Assembly (NCBI RefSeq): GCF_001618145.1
Contig: NZ_LQNF01000010.1
Span: 1-64,000 of the forward strand
Direction of reading: 5' to 3'
Length of the DNA: 64,000 nucleotides
DNA from: Oceanobacillus damuensis
GTDB taxonomy: Bacteria; Bacillota; Bacilli; Bacillales; Amphibacillaceae
Position numbers and translations under genes: made by a program. Within the stretch, counting starts at the first letter, position 1. Every line of letters begins with the position of its first letter. Shown piece by piece: positions 41,840-50,930 of this stretch. The notes below the pieces were generated by a model. That model did not search any database and was not told the DNA's origin. It saw only the letters and a program-made list of their open reading frames with translations.

Positions 41840-42490
41840 ATGATTTTTTTGGCTGATACACACATTTTTTCCAAGGGTGAGGAGATTGCAAATGCAGTTA
41901 CTCACGGTATTGGAGCGATTTTAAGTCTTTTGGGTCTAGTCGTGCTGATTATAGCTTCATCCATGCATGGCACGGTATGGCATGTCGTGAGCTTTACGAT
42001 TTTTGGTACAACGATGTTAATTTTATATGTATCCTCTACGATGGTACATGCGTTGCTTCCGGGAAAGGCAAAAGATCTGTTTGAGATTTTTGACCATTCG
42101 TCCATCTATTTATTTATAGCAGGTACCTATACACCGTTCACTTTTCATATTATCCAGGGAACGCTTGGATGGGTCATGTTTGGGATTATTTGGTGCCTTG
42201 CCATCGGGGGAGTTATCTTTAAAGCCTTCTTTGTAAAAAAATATATGTTTACCTCCACACTGCTTTATGTATTAATGGGTTGGCTCGTTGTGGTCGGCTG
42301 GAATCAAATTGTTGAAAATTTACATAGCAACGGCGTTATCCTGCTTGTTATCGGTGGGCTTTTTTATACAGTTGGTGCTGTGTTTTATGTGTGGCGGGGG
42401 TTCAAATATCATCACCTGGTCTGGCATATTTTTGTTTTGGCCGGCACGACGGCACATTATTTCTGTGTACTTCTGTACTTATTGCCTTAG
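41840..42490 (+). CDS. Hemolysin III/PAQR-family membrane protein, YplQ-like
   Basis: A 216-residue seven-helix protein: FSKGEEIANAVTHGIGAILS, STMVHALLPGKAKDLFEIFDHSSIY (H-x-x-x ... D-H-S), IAGTYTPFT and the C-terminal VWHIFVLAGTTAHYF, the zinc-binding His residues of PAQR proteins. Linked to membrane homeostasis; hemolytic activity is not implied. Start ATG 41840 lacks a good ribosome binding site; TTG 41849 gives the family-typical start MADTHIFSKGEE. Confidence 0.87.
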   Translation: MIFLADTHIFSKGEEIANAVTHGIGAILSLLGLVVLIIASSMHGTVWHVVSFTIFGTTMLILYVSSTMVHALLPGKAKDLFEIFDHSSIYLFIAGTYTPFTFHIIQGTLGWVMFGIIWCLAIGGVIFKAFFVKKYMFTSTLLYVLMGWLVVVGWNQIVENLHSNGVILLVIGGLFYTVGAVFYVWRGFKYHHLVWHIFVLAGTTAHYFCVLLYLLP

Positions 42491-42553
42491 AAAAAGCACC
42501 ACCTATCTAGGAGGAAAACTAGTTTATTTTAAAAGTAAAAGAAAAATGACTCC

Positions 42554-42601
42554 TTAGAAAACTTGGCATACGCCAAGCCTCTGGGCGTATGTCTTAGTTG
42601 C
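42554..42601 (+). repeat. Repeat family A copy with changed stem
   Basis: TTAGAAAACTTGG, then stem GCATACGCC / GGGCGTATG, then CTTAGTTGC. The flanks equal the copies at 54755 and 60272 but the stem bases are different on both sides while still pairing. Confidence 0.85.
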
Positions 42602-42925
42602 CTTCCTCATCTTCATTCGTTACGGTAAACGGCCGCATCATATCATAGTCCTCATGCTAAGAATGTGACAGTGCCATACATAATCTCCTTGGAATGGTGC
42701 TAATTTGGCGATGATTCTTGTCACTTGGCCTGAAGGAGCCTGAATAGTGTCTTTCCAGCCGCGCTCATTCGATGCTGGTGCCATAGGTGGTCCTGTATAT
42801 ATGATTTGCACATCCATTCATATCTTTCCAGATCGAACGGCTGGTGATCAAGTACTTGAAATTGAATCAAATGTATATGAATCGGATGGCCAAAACCGGT
42901 GACATTGATCAAAGACCAAATTATG
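42594..42925 (-). pseudogene. C-terminal fragment of a CotA-like multicopper oxidase
   Basis: Read leftward from about 42925: SLINVTGFGHPIHIHLIQFQ (copper ligands H-P-x-H-x-H) then VLDHQPFDLERYEW; a frameshift near 42815; DVQIIYTGPPMAPASNERGW and KDTIQAPSGQVTRIIAKLAP, FQGDYVWHCHIL; a one-base loss near 42660; HEDYDMMRPFTVTNEDEEGN and TAA at 42594-42596. These are the last about 110 residues of a CotA-type spore laccase. The rest is missing, and two frameshifts prove decay. Its end lies in a family A repeat. Confidence 0.85.
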
Positions 42926-43150
42926 ACAAGCGCACAGAAATTGGGAAAAGCGCACAGAAATTGGGAAGGCTGATGTAATGGATTTGTCTATAATTTTTGG
43001 CTGAGAGGGGGATGATTTACTTTGGGGTGGCTGAAGTCTTGTGCTGCGATAATCGTGAACTATGGCTTAAAATTGTTTACTATGGCATATCCCTTATATT
43101 ATGGCAGTTTTCTAGTGGGTACCGCCCGAACAACCTCTTTAATAAAAAAA
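42926..43150. other. Spacer with a 20-bp tandem duplication
   Basis: AAGCGCACAGAAATTGGGAA occurs twice without gap (42928-42947 and 42948-42967) at the broken edge of the laccase remnant. GTGAACTATGGC (43055) and GTTTACTATGGC (43075) are inverted relatives of the 3618-3720 repeats. Confidence 0.7.
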
Positions 43151-43154
43151 TGAA

Positions 43155-43183
43155 TTGACATGTGTATGGTAATCGATTAGTAT
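43155..43183 (+). promoter_or_regulatory. Promoter of the metK-spe operon
   Basis: TTGACA (43155-43160), 17-bp spacer, TAGTAT (43178-43183). It places the transcript start near 43190, giving a leader of about 230 nt before metK. Confidence 0.75.
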
Positions 43184-43189
43184 TATTCT

Positions 43190-43383
43190 CAGCATGAATA
43201 AAGTCTATCTTATTAATAGCCGTTGAGACGAGGGGTCGAAGAAGCGGTGGCAAACCAGTCCAAATCAATGATTTGGATATGGGGCCCAACCTGAGCGCAG
43301 AGCTTTTCTGTTCTGTGAACAATAAGAGGATAAGCAGCTGATATTAATCGAAGCTTTCCTTAGGTTGTGGGAGAGCTTTTTTT
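43190..43383 (+). ncRNA. Structured leader RNA of the metK-spe operon, unknown class
   Basis: A closing stem TCTTATT (43208-43214) / AATAAGA (43321-43327) encloses a conserved-looking interior with the hairpin TCCAAAT-CAATG-ATTTGGA (43259-43277), extended by flanking CCA/TGG. A terminator AAGCTTTCC / GGGAGAGCTT with seven T (43351-43383) precedes the metK ribosome binding site. This is the layout of a transcription-attenuation leader. I do not find the S-box core, T-box or other riboswitch motifs that I know. Confidence 0.65.
43351..43383 (+). terminator. Attenuator terminator before metK
   Basis: AAGCTTTCC and GGGAGAGCTT form a 9-bp stem followed by TTTTTTT, only 36 nt before the metK start, upstream of its ribosome binding site. 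Confidence 0.85.
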
Positions 43384-43419
43384 GTGCCTGAAACAGGAAA
43401 TTTTTAGGAGGTATTTATA

Positions 43420-44607
43420 TTGGCGGAGAAGATTTTATTCACTTCCGAATCGGTATCTGAAGGGCATCCAGATAAAATTGCAGATCAGATTTCTGATGCT
43501 GTACTGGATGCAGCACTGGAACAGGATCCGTTCTCAAGGGTAGCCTGTGAAGTGTTTACAACTACAAATACGGTGATAGTAGGCGGAGAAATCACTACTG
43601 AAGCCATTTTAGATATTGAAAAAATCGCAAGGGACACCTTGGTGGAAATCGGTTATACCGATGACAGACTTGGGATAGATGGGCGCACGTGCAATGTACA
43701 GGTGCTTGTACACACGCAATCCTCTGATATAGCAATGGGAGTTAATTCATCAAGCGATACGAAGGCAATTGGTGCCGGCGATCAAGGGATTATGTTTGGA
43801 TATGCAACAGATGAAACAGCCAATTTGATGGCTTTGCCAATTGAAATGGCACATTCGCTTGTAAAAAAGGCTTCGCAATTAAGGAAAAGCGGAGAATTTA
43901 AATGGGCACGGCCTGATATGAAGTCACAAGTAACGATTGATTATACAAATCCCGAGAAACCCGAAATTGACACAATCTTAATGTCAATCCAGCATGATGG
44001 GGATTATGATAAAGAGGCATTTGAAGCGTATGTAATTGAACATATCATTAAAGAAACTGCAGGTGAGTTTCATTTAAATAAAACATTTCGGATTTTGATT
44101 AACCCAACAGGACGATTTGTTGTTGGTGGTCCCCACGGTGATGCCGGCCTGACTGGACGTAAAATCATAGTGGATACGTATGGCGGAGCTGCCCGTCATG
44201 GCGGCGGTGCATTTTCAGGTAAGGATTGTACAAAAGTTGACCGTTCCGCAGCATATGCTGCCAGATATGTGGCGAAAAATATCGTTGCAGCGGGACTGGC
44301 AAAAAAATGTGAAATCCAGTTGTCGTATGCCATTGGTATAAGTGAGCCTATCAGCATTGCTATTGAGACATTTGGAACCGAAAATGTATCTCATGAGCAG
44401 TTGCTGACAGCAATAAGGCAGATTTTTGATTTATCACCAGCAGGCATCATCGATATGCTAGACTTGCGCAAACCGCAATTTAAACAAGTAGCAGCCTATG
44501 GCCATTTTGGCAGAAGTGACATTGATGTGCCATGGGAAAGAACAGATAAGGCAGAGAATATTAAAGCGTTTTTGGCAACCTATGAATTTGCTGGAGTCGG
44601 CCAATGA
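43420..44607 (+). CDS. metK: S-adenosylmethionine synthetase
   Basis: A 395-residue full-length Met[20 protein letters not shown], the [15 protein letters not shown] hexapeptide region, [31 protein letters not shown] and [16 protein letters not shown]. It makes SAM from methionine and ATP. TTG start with AGGAGGT. It is the first gene of a polyamine operon, overlapping speA by 4 bp, an unusual place because metK is normally monocistronic with an S-box. It may be a second, pathway-dedicated copy or the only one; the window cannot say. Confidence 0.95.
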   Translation: MAEKILFTSESVSEGHPDKIADQISDAVLDAALEQDPFSRVACEVFTTTNTVIVGGEITTEAILDIEKIARDTLVEIGYTDDRLGIDGRTCNVQVLVHTQSSDIAMGVNSSSDTKAIGAGDQGIMFGYATDETANLMALPIEMAHSLVKKASQLRKSGEFKWARPDMKSQVTIDYTNPEKPEIDTILMSIQHDGDYDKEAFEAYVIEHIIKETAGEFHLNKTFRILINPTGRFVVGGPHGDAGLTGRKIIVDTYGGAARHGGGAFSGKDCTKVDRSAAYAARYVAKNIVAAGLAKKCEIQLSYAIGISEPISIAIETFGTENVSHEQLLTAIRQIFDLSPAGIIDMLDLRKPQFKQVAAYGHFGRSDIDVPWERTDKAENIKAFLATYEFAGVGQ

Positions 44608-46103
44608 TTCACGGTGTAAAAAATGTTCCTGTCAAAAGCAATCCATTGGAAGACCAGGGAAAAATGCCATTGTTCGAAGCTTTGGTCCACTATGCAAAGC
44701 AGGATGTTACACCGTTTGATGTTCCGGGGCATAAAATGGGCGCACAACTAGATCCATTGAAAGAAGTTCTTGGTGATATGGCGATGCGAATGGATGTGAA
44801 TTCCATGAAAGAGCTTGATCTCTTAAGCCATCCGCAAACCGTAATCAAGGAAGCACAAGAGCTTGCAGCGAAAGCTTTTGGAGCGGACCATGCATACTTT
44901 CTCGTTAACGGAACAACGATTGGCATCCTTGCGATGATGATGGCTGTCTGCAAACCGGAAGATACGTTGCTTGTACCAAGGAACGCCCATAAGTCCGTCA
45001 TGGAGGGGATTGTCCTTAGCGGTGCTAGACCGGTATTTATTCAACCAGAAATAGACTACCATTTTGGTATTTCTCATAATGTTTCTGTTGCGAACGTTAA
45101 AAGAACACTAGAGGAGCATCCTGAAACGAAGGCATTGCTTGTCACCTATCCGACATACTTTGGGACAATGAATGATCTGACGGAAATTTGCCGTATTGCC
45201 CATGAAAAAAATGTAACGGTCATTGTTGATGGAGCACATGGAGCACATCTTGGCTTTATGCCAGATGAAATGACAGATCCGATGTCGGCTGGTGCAGATG
45301 CAGTAACGGTAAGCATGCACAAGACTGGTGGCTCGTTAACGCAGAGCTCCTTGCTTCTAATCAATCAAGACAGAATACCAGCAAAAATGATACAAAAGGT
45401 TTTGAATATGCTGCAGACCACGAGTGCAAATTACCTGCTGATGAGTTCACTGGATGTCGCCAGAAGAGAGTTGGTATTGCATGGAAAACAGCGTTATCGT
45501 GAATTAAAGACAGTCGTGGAAGAAGCGATAAAAGCAATTGAATCAGGCTCTCGCTATGAAGTATTGAAAGCTGATTATGTAAAAGACCAGTTTCATCAAA
45601 GCTATGACTGGACGAAGTTAGTCATCCGGGTGAATGGAATTGGATTAACCGGATTTGAGGTCTATCGTCTTTTGAAGGAAAAATACGGTGTTCAAATGGA
45701 GCTTGCTGAAGGGTATGTCATTATGGGAGTTATCAGCGGTTCCGACACGAAAGAATCAATTGACAGACTTGTCTTTGCCTTAAGGGAAATAGAAAAAAGC
45801 TTTGGAAAAAATGACGTACTCATGTCAACACAGGTAATCGCCGATCAGGTTAATGAACTTGTATTATGCCCCAGAGATGCCTTTTATAGGGAGCAGGAAT
45901 CGATTGCAATCGAGGATGCTGTCGGCCGAATCAGCGCAGATACATTGATGATTTATCCACCAGGTATACCGCTTGTCATTCCAGGAGAACGAATTTCAGA
46001 AGATGTGGTCCGGCAATATCATTATTACGAGGACACCTTTGGAAATGTCCTTACAGAAACGAAAGAAGCGAACCATATTACAGTTATAAAGGAGAATGCA
46101 TAA
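44604..46103 (+). CDS. speA: Arginine decarboxylase (Orn/Lys/Arg family, SpeA)
   Basis: A 499-residue fold-III PLP decarboxylase: [59 protein letters not shown] with the PLP lysine K240, and a C-terminal domain [20 protein letters not shown] plus [15 protein letters not shown]. Matches B. subtilis SpeA in length and order. Arginine to agmatine is inferred from the speB agmatinase in the same operon; lysine decarboxylase is the alternative. Confidence 0.92.
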   Translation: MIHGVKNVPVKSNPLEDQGKMPLFEALVHYAKQDVTPFDVPGHKMGAQLDPLKEVLGDMAMRMDVNSMKELDLLSHPQTVIKEAQELAAKAFGADHAYFLVNGTTIGILAMMMAVCKPEDTLLVPRNAHKSVMEGIVLSGARPVFIQPEIDYHFGISHNVSVANVKRTLEEHPETKALLVTYPTYFGTMNDLTEICRIAHEKNVTVIVDGAHGAHLGFMPDEMTDPMSAGADAVTVSMHKTGGSLTQSSLLLINQDRIPAKMIQKVLNMLQTTSANYLLMSSLDVARRELVLHGKQRYRELKTVVEEAIKAIESGSRYEVLKADYVKDQFHQSYDWTKLVIRVNGIGLTGFEVYRLLKEKYGVQMELAEGYVIMGVISGSDTKESIDRLVFALREIEKSFGKNDVLMSTQVIADQVNELVLCPRDAFYREQESIAIEDAVGRISADTLMIYPPGIPLVIPGERISEDVVRQYHYYEDTFGNVLTETKEANHITVIKENA

Positions 46104-46538
46104 ATGGGATTGGAAATAACAGCATTAGGGAGACATGTGTTGATTGAGTTTTACGGCTGCCCGAGTGACATCATTGAGAATAATGCATTGATTGAAAAGT
46201 TTATGCGGGGGGCGGCAGATTACTCTGGTGCCACAATTGTGGAATCTGTTTTCCATCATTTCAATCCATATGGAGTTTCGGGAGCGGTTATCATTGCAGA
46301 ATCGCATCTGACAATCCACACATGGCCGGAATATGGTTTTGCTTCTGTTGATGTCTATACTTGCGGTGATTCGGTAAACCCATGGAAAGCAGCAGACTAC
46401 TTGTCTGAAAAACTGCAGGCCAAAAAGACAGAATCATTTGAAGTACCGCGCGGCATGGTTGATAAAATCCGCCAATTCGCGGAACAGGAGATTGAAGAGG
46501 TAAAAGTGAAACCTCAGGAACTAGAAGGTGTTAAGTAA
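46104..46538 (+). CDS. speD: S-adenosylmethionine decarboxylase proenzyme
   Basis: A 144-residue SpeD of the short Bacillus/Thermotoga type. It self-cleaves before Ser67 in AESHLTIHTWPEYGFASVDV to make the pyruvoyl cofactor; the active-site His (TIHTW) and Cys (VYTCG) are present. Product: decarboxylated SAM, the aminopropyl donor. It starts directly after the speA stop (no gap) and its stop overlaps speE by 1 bp. The C-terminus is about 18 residues longer than in B. subtilis. Confidence 0.95.
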   Translation: MGLEITALGRHVLIEFYGCPSDIIENNALIEKFMRGAADYSGATIVESVFHHFNPYGVSGAVIIAESHLTIHTWPEYGFASVDVYTCGDSVNPWKAADYLSEKLQAKKTESFEVPRGMVDKIRQFAEQEIEEVKVKPQELEGVK

Positions 46539-47392
46539 TGAAATGGTATACCGAACAATGGAGTACAAATTGTAAATTTTCCATTGCATATGATAAAAAG
46601 TTATATAGTGAAAAGACGCCTTATCAGCAAATTGATTTTTACGAGGGAGAAGAATTTGGTACCTTTTTTACTTTGGACGGTTTGATGATGGTAAACGAAA
46701 AAGATGAATTTATTTACCACGACATGATTGTGCATCCTGCATTTGCAACAAACCCACGGATTAAAAAGGTATTGATCATTGGTGGGGGAGATGGCGGTAC
46801 AGCCCGTGAAGTGCTGCGTTATTCCAATGTGGAAGAAGTAGTAATGGCAGAAATCGACGAGCGTGTTTTCCGTTTATGCCAGCAATATTTGCCTGTTACT
46901 GCAAATGGTGTGGAAGAAGACAGCAGAATGGAATTGCGTTTTGAAGATGGGTTGGAATATGTAAGAAATGCACCAGATCATTCCTTTGATCTCATTCTAG
47001 TAGATTCAACCGATCCTGTTTCAGTTGGCGAAGGTCTATTTACAACTGAGTTTTACAAGGAATGTTATCGTGTATTAAATGAAGATGGTATTTTGATCAA
47101 TCAGCATGAATCCCCGTATTTTGCTGAATATGCCGAGAACATGAAAAAAGCTCACCGGAAAATTAAAGATATTTTTCCGCTGACACATGTTTATCAATAC
47201 CATATGCCAACATACCCTTCAGGTCACTGGTTGTTTGGATTTGCATCTAAATCCATTGATCCCCTGAAGGACATGGATGCAGAGGCCTGGAACAATTTTG
47301 GGATCAAGACGAAGTATTATAATACAGATCTTCACAGAGGTGCCTTTGGTTTGCCGAATTACGTGAAGGAGGCACTTCATCGTGAGAAATAA
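46538..47392 (+). CDS. speE: Spermidine synthase
   Basis: A 284-residue aminopropyltransferase: IGGGDGGTAREVLRYSNVEE (SAM-like binding loop), MAEIDERVFRLCQQYLP, LILVDSTDPVSVGEGLFTTE (catalytic D-S-T-D-P-x-G), QHESPYF and YQYHMPTYPSGHWLFGFASK. It joins putrescine and decarboxylated SAM to spermidine. Overlaps speD by 1 bp and speB by 11 bp. Confidence 0.95.
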   Translation: MKWYTEQWSTNCKFSIAYDKKLYSEKTPYQQIDFYEGEEFGTFFTLDGLMMVNEKDEFIYHDMIVHPAFATNPRIKKVLIIGGGDGGTAREVLRYSNVEEVVMAEIDERVFRLCQQYLPVTANGVEEDSRMELRFEDGLEYVRNAPDHSFDLILVDSTDPVSVGEGLFTTEFYKECYRVLNEDGILINQHESPYFAEYAENMKKAHRKIKDIFPLTHVYQYHMPTYPSGHWLFGFASKSIDPLKDMDAEAWNNFGIKTKYYNTDLHRGAFGLPNYVKEALHREK

Positions 47393-48239
47393 ACGTAACA
47401 TAAGCACCTTCATTGGCTGTGAAAGCTCCTATGATGAAGCAAAGATTGTTCTGTTTGGCGTGCCGTTTGATGGGACGACAAGCTTTCGCCCAGGGACCCG
47501 CTTTGCAATGCAGGCAATCAGACAGGACTCCTATGGGCTGGAGACCTACTCGCCATATTTGAATAAAGATCTGGAAGAGCAAGCGATTTTCGATGGTGGC
47601 GATCTGGAGTTACCCCTAGGAAATACTGCCAAAACGATGAATCAGATCTTAGAATATACCGAGGAAGTATTGCAGGACGGTAAGAAATTCCTGATGGTAG
47701 GCGGAGAGCATCTGGTAAGCTTGCCAACAATTCAGGCTGCATATGAAAAATATCCGGATTTGCACCTTATTCATATTGATGCCCATACTGATCTGCGTCA
47801 TGATTATCTGGGGGAAAAACTTTCACATGCATCGGTTATCCGCCGTTGTCATGAGTTTCTTGGTGACGGACGAATTTTCCAGTTTGGAATTCGCTCCGGA
47901 CTCAAGGAAGAGTTCGAATGGGCGAAGGAGCACACGTATCTCGAAGCCTTTTCACTGGATACCCTGAAAGATAAAATACGTGAACTGCAGGACGTTCCTG
48001 TCTATATCACGATTGATCTGGACGTCCTTGATCCAGGTATTTTTCCCGGCACCGGAACACCGGAACCAGGCGGGATCACATACCGTGAATTATTGGTCGC
48101 CATCAATAGGCTTCAGGAACTGAATCAGATTGTAGCTGCTGATGTTGTGGAATTGTCTCCGCCCTATGATGCCTCAGGAGCATCGACAGCTATTGCCTGC
48201 AAAACGGTTAGAGAGCTGCTGCTTACGCTGGCAGATTAA
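47382..48239 (+). CDS. speB: Agmatinase
   Basis: A 285-residue ureohydrolase with the manganese ligands in GGEHLVSLP, HIDAHTDLRHDYLGEKLSHA and TIDLDVLDPGIFPGTGTPEP. It splits agmatine to putrescine and urea. GTG start with AAGGAGG lying inside the end of speE. Last gene of the operon; a terminator-like hairpin follows at 48339-48396. Confidence 0.94.
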   Translation: MRNKRNISTFIGCESSYDEAKIVLFGVPFDGTTSFRPGTRFAMQAIRQDSYGLETYSPYLNKDLEEQAIFDGGDLELPLGNTAKTMNQILEYTEEVLQDGKKFLMVGGEHLVSLPTIQAAYEKYPDLHLIHIDAHTDLRHDYLGEKLSHASVIRRCHEFLGDGRIFQFGIRSGLKEEFEWAKEHTYLEAFSLDTLKDKIRELQDVPVYITIDLDVLDPGIFPGTGTPEPGGITYRELLVAINRLQELNQIVAADVVELSPPYDASGASTAIACKTVRELLLTLAD

Positions 48240-48338
48240 ATAACCTGAAGCCCTCGAGGGGCAGGAGCTTGAAGCGGCTGGTGATGAATTAATTTTGCTG
48301 TTCAAATATATTGCTTTCTTATTATATAAATACAAAGG

Positions 48339-48396
48339 AAAATCCGAACTAATTCGAATTCTAACTAAAGAATTCCGAATCATAGTTCGGATTTTT
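48339..48396 (+). terminator. Terminator of the metK-spe operon
   Basis: AAAATCCGAACT / AGTTCGGATTTTT with an inner GAATTC/GAATTC pairing, T run, 100 nt after speB. Confidence 0.85.
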
Positions 48397-48844
48397 CTAT
48401 AACTAAACCACTTTTGTCCTGCCCCTTTCCCCATGTTCAGAATATCGTTTTTCAATAGGGTGGCATCTAAAGGCCTCATACCTTACCATTTTACACATGC
48501 TTACCATACTGCTTCTCTTAAACTCGCGGCTCTCTACTATTCTATTCGCCCTTGATAAATTTGTATCCCTCCTTTTGTGTGATTGCGATTGCTGCAATAG
48601 TGATAACACACAAACCTATTAAATCGGGGATTGTCAGGTTTCAAATATCCCGACAACAGATGTTGAAAAGATCCTTATTCATGAATCTACATACTGAAAT
48701 TAAAATCTTCTTTTTCAATTTAGTAAAATATGATCAGAATATTATTAAATTTAATAATATATTTTAAAATTGCAAATATAATAGTAAAAGAGATTGGTAG
48801 CCTGTCAAATTTATTCTATTATCGGTGCTGAATGGAGTGTTTGT
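48397..48844. other. Intergenic region before the app operon
   Basis: No supported gene. AT-rich from 48700 to 48790, likely holding the app promoter; I did not find a clear -35/-10 pair or CodY box. Confidence 0.45.
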
Positions 48845-49846
48845 ATGAAAAATGGCCCAGTATTGGAAGTTAATCAATTAAAAACATATTTTTATTTACG
48901 CGATAATAAAGTGGCAAAAGCTGTCGATAATATTTCTTTTTCTATTTTACCGGGGGAGACTGTAGCAATTGTTGGGGAGTCAGGCAGTGGCAAAAGCATT
49001 ACGGCACTCTCAATTATGAGGCTCATCAATAAGCCCGGCCGTATAGTGGACGGTGAAATTTTATTGGACAAGGAAGAGATCCACCGGTTTTCGCCGAAGC
49101 AAATGATGAAAATTCGCGGTAATGATATCGCGATGATTTTTCAGGAGCCAATGACTTCCTTAAATCCGGTGTTCACCATCGGAAATCAAATCATTGAAAT
49201 TCTCAGGAAACATAAAAAGATGAGTAAAGGTGATGCAAGCAACAGAGCGATCCAGCTGTTAAAAATGGTAGGTATTCCAAGGGCAGAAGAAGTTATGAAA
49301 GAATATCCTCACCAGTTATCAGGAGGTATGAGGCAGCGTATCATGATTGCAATGGCAATATCCTGTGACCCGAAGCTGCTTATCGCTGACGAACCGACGA
49401 CGGCGCTTGACGTTACAATACAGGCACAAATCCTCGATTTGATGGTGGAAATGAAAGAAAGATTCCAAATGGCTGTATTGCTTATTACGCACGACATTGG
49501 AATCGTCTCGGAATATGCAGATCATGTACTGGTCATGTATGGTGGTCAGATTGTGGAACAGGCTTCAGCAAAAGAGCTGTTACAGAACACAAAGCATCCT
49601 TATACAAAAGGTCTTCTGGAGAGCCTGCCGAATATCGATGATGATGTGGAGCGGCTTGGAACGATAAAAGGGACAGTCCCATCGGCATCTGATTTCCCAA
49701 CAGGATGTCGATTTTCATCCAGATGTCCGAATGTAATGGAAAAATGCACACAATCCAATCCGGATTTGATGGAGATAGAAAAAGATCATTTTGTCAGGTG
49801 CTACCTGTATGAAGGGGGAATAAAAAATGACAATGAATACGTTTGA
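48845..49846 (+). CDS. appD: Oligopeptide ABC transporter ATP-binding protein AppD
   Basis: A 333-residue OppD/DppD-class ATPase: Walker [15 protein letters not shown], signature LSGGMRQRIMIAMAISCDPK, Walker B LLIADEPTTALDVTIQAQIL, H-loop LLITHDIGIV, and the C-terminal Cys-rich FPTGCRFSSRCPNVMEKC iron-sulfur motif of peptide transporters. ATG 48845 follows GGAG. First of five genes in the D-F-A-B-C order seen in B. subtilis appDFABC. Confidence 0.92.
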   Translation: MKNGPVLEVNQLKTYFYLRDNKVAKAVDNISFSILPGETVAIVGESGSGKSITALSIMRLINKPGRIVDGEILLDKEEIHRFSPKQMMKIRGNDIAMIFQEPMTSLNPVFTIGNQIIEILRKHKKMSKGDASNRAIQLLKMVGIPRAEEVMKEYPHQLSGGMRQRIMIAMAISCDPKLLIADEPTTALDVTIQAQILDLMVEMKERFQMAVLLITHDIGIVSEYADHVLVMYGGQIVEQASAKELLQNTKHPYTKGLLESLPNIDDDVERLGTIKGTVPSASDFPTGCRFSSRCPNVMEKCTQSNPDLMEIEKDHFVRCYLYEGGIKNDNEYV

Positions 49847-50831
49847 GGTTCCCCAAGACGTACTTGTTGATGTACGGAACGTCAAAAAGTATTTCCCTAT
49901 AAAAGGTGGCATTCTGAAGCGGACGATCGGTCATCTGAAAGCTGTGGATGATATCTCTTTTCACATTCTGAAAGGAGAAACCTTGGGAATCGTGGGTGAA
50001 TCCGGCTCCGGAAAATCCACTCTCGGCCGTGTCATACTTCGTTTATTGGATCCTACAGCTGGAAGTATTTATTTTAATGGAACAGATATATCCTATTTGA
50101 ATCGAAAAGAGATTCGTCCGCATCGCCGGGATATGCAAATCGTGTTTCAGGATTCGTTTGCTTCCTTAAATTCAAAAATGAGTGTTGCCGAACTTGTGGA
50201 AGAACCGCTCCTTGTCCAAACAAAACTGTCAAAATCCGAGAGAAGGGAAGCCGCCGTTGAAATCATTGAGAAAGTCGGATTGCGGGCAGACGATCGGTTA
50301 AAATATCCCCATGAATTTTCAGGTGGCCAAAGGCAGCGAATCAGTATAGCCAGAGCGCTTATCACCCGACCAAAGTTCGTCATTTGTGATGAACCGGTCT
50401 CAGCATTGGATGTTTCCATCCAGGCACAGGTTCTTAATTTAATGAAGGATCTGCAGGATGACCTAGGATTAACCTATTTATTTATCGCCCATGATTTAAG
50501 TGTCGTAAAGCATATCAGCAATCGAGTCGCTGTGATGTATCTAGGGCGCATTGTTGAAATAGCTGACAAAAAATCCCTTTACGATAACGCCTACCACCCT
50601 TACACACAAGCATTACTTACTTCCATACCTGTCATAGATAACAATTCAGATGCAACACCGAGACGGACGAAAATTAAATTAACCGGTGATTTGCCAAGTC
50701 CAGCAGACCCGCCATCAGGATGTACGTTTCGGACGAGATGCCCGTTGGCCCATGATCGTTGTTCAATCGAAAGACCGGAACTAAAGGAAAAAGATAATGG
50801 GCACGTTGTAGCCTGTCATTTATATACATGA
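49827..50831 (+). CDS. appF: Oligopeptide ABC transporter ATP-binding protein AppF
   Basis: A 334-residue OppF-class ATPase: [96 protein letters not shown], and [18 protein letters not shown]. It overlaps the end of appD by 20 bp, in another frame, with GGGGGA upstream. Forms the ATPase heterodimer with AppD. Confidence 0.92.
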   Translation: MTMNTFEVPQDVLVDVRNVKKYFPIKGGILKRTIGHLKAVDDISFHILKGETLGIVGESGSGKSTLGRVILRLLDPTAGSIYFNGTDISYLNRKEIRPHRRDMQIVFQDSFASLNSKMSVAELVEEPLLVQTKLSKSERREAAVEIIEKVGLRADDRLKYPHEFSGGQRQRISIARALITRPKFVICDEPVSALDVSIQAQVLNLMKDLQDDLGLTYLFIAHDLSVVKHISNRVAVMYLGRIVEIADKKSLYDNAYHPYTQALLTSIPVIDNNSDATPRRTKIKLTGDLPSPADPPSGCTFRTRCPLAHDRCSIERPELKEKDNGHVVACHLYT

Positions 50832-50930
50832 CTTGATCCGCGAAATACCGATTTAGGAGGTGATTGAACTCAAAAAAAACAGATGATAAGTCCTATATTG
50901 TCGCACCTTGCAAAATTATCATGAGGGGGA

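Noticed and set aside
42721-42912. A 63-codon leftward frame with HPIHIH
   Set aside because: It is a frameshifted piece of the CotA-like laccase remnant, not a separate gene.
43190-43383. S-box (SAM-I) riboswitch before metK
   Set aside because: The expected conserved core is missing; only the closing stem and terminator layout are similar. Kept as an unassigned leader.
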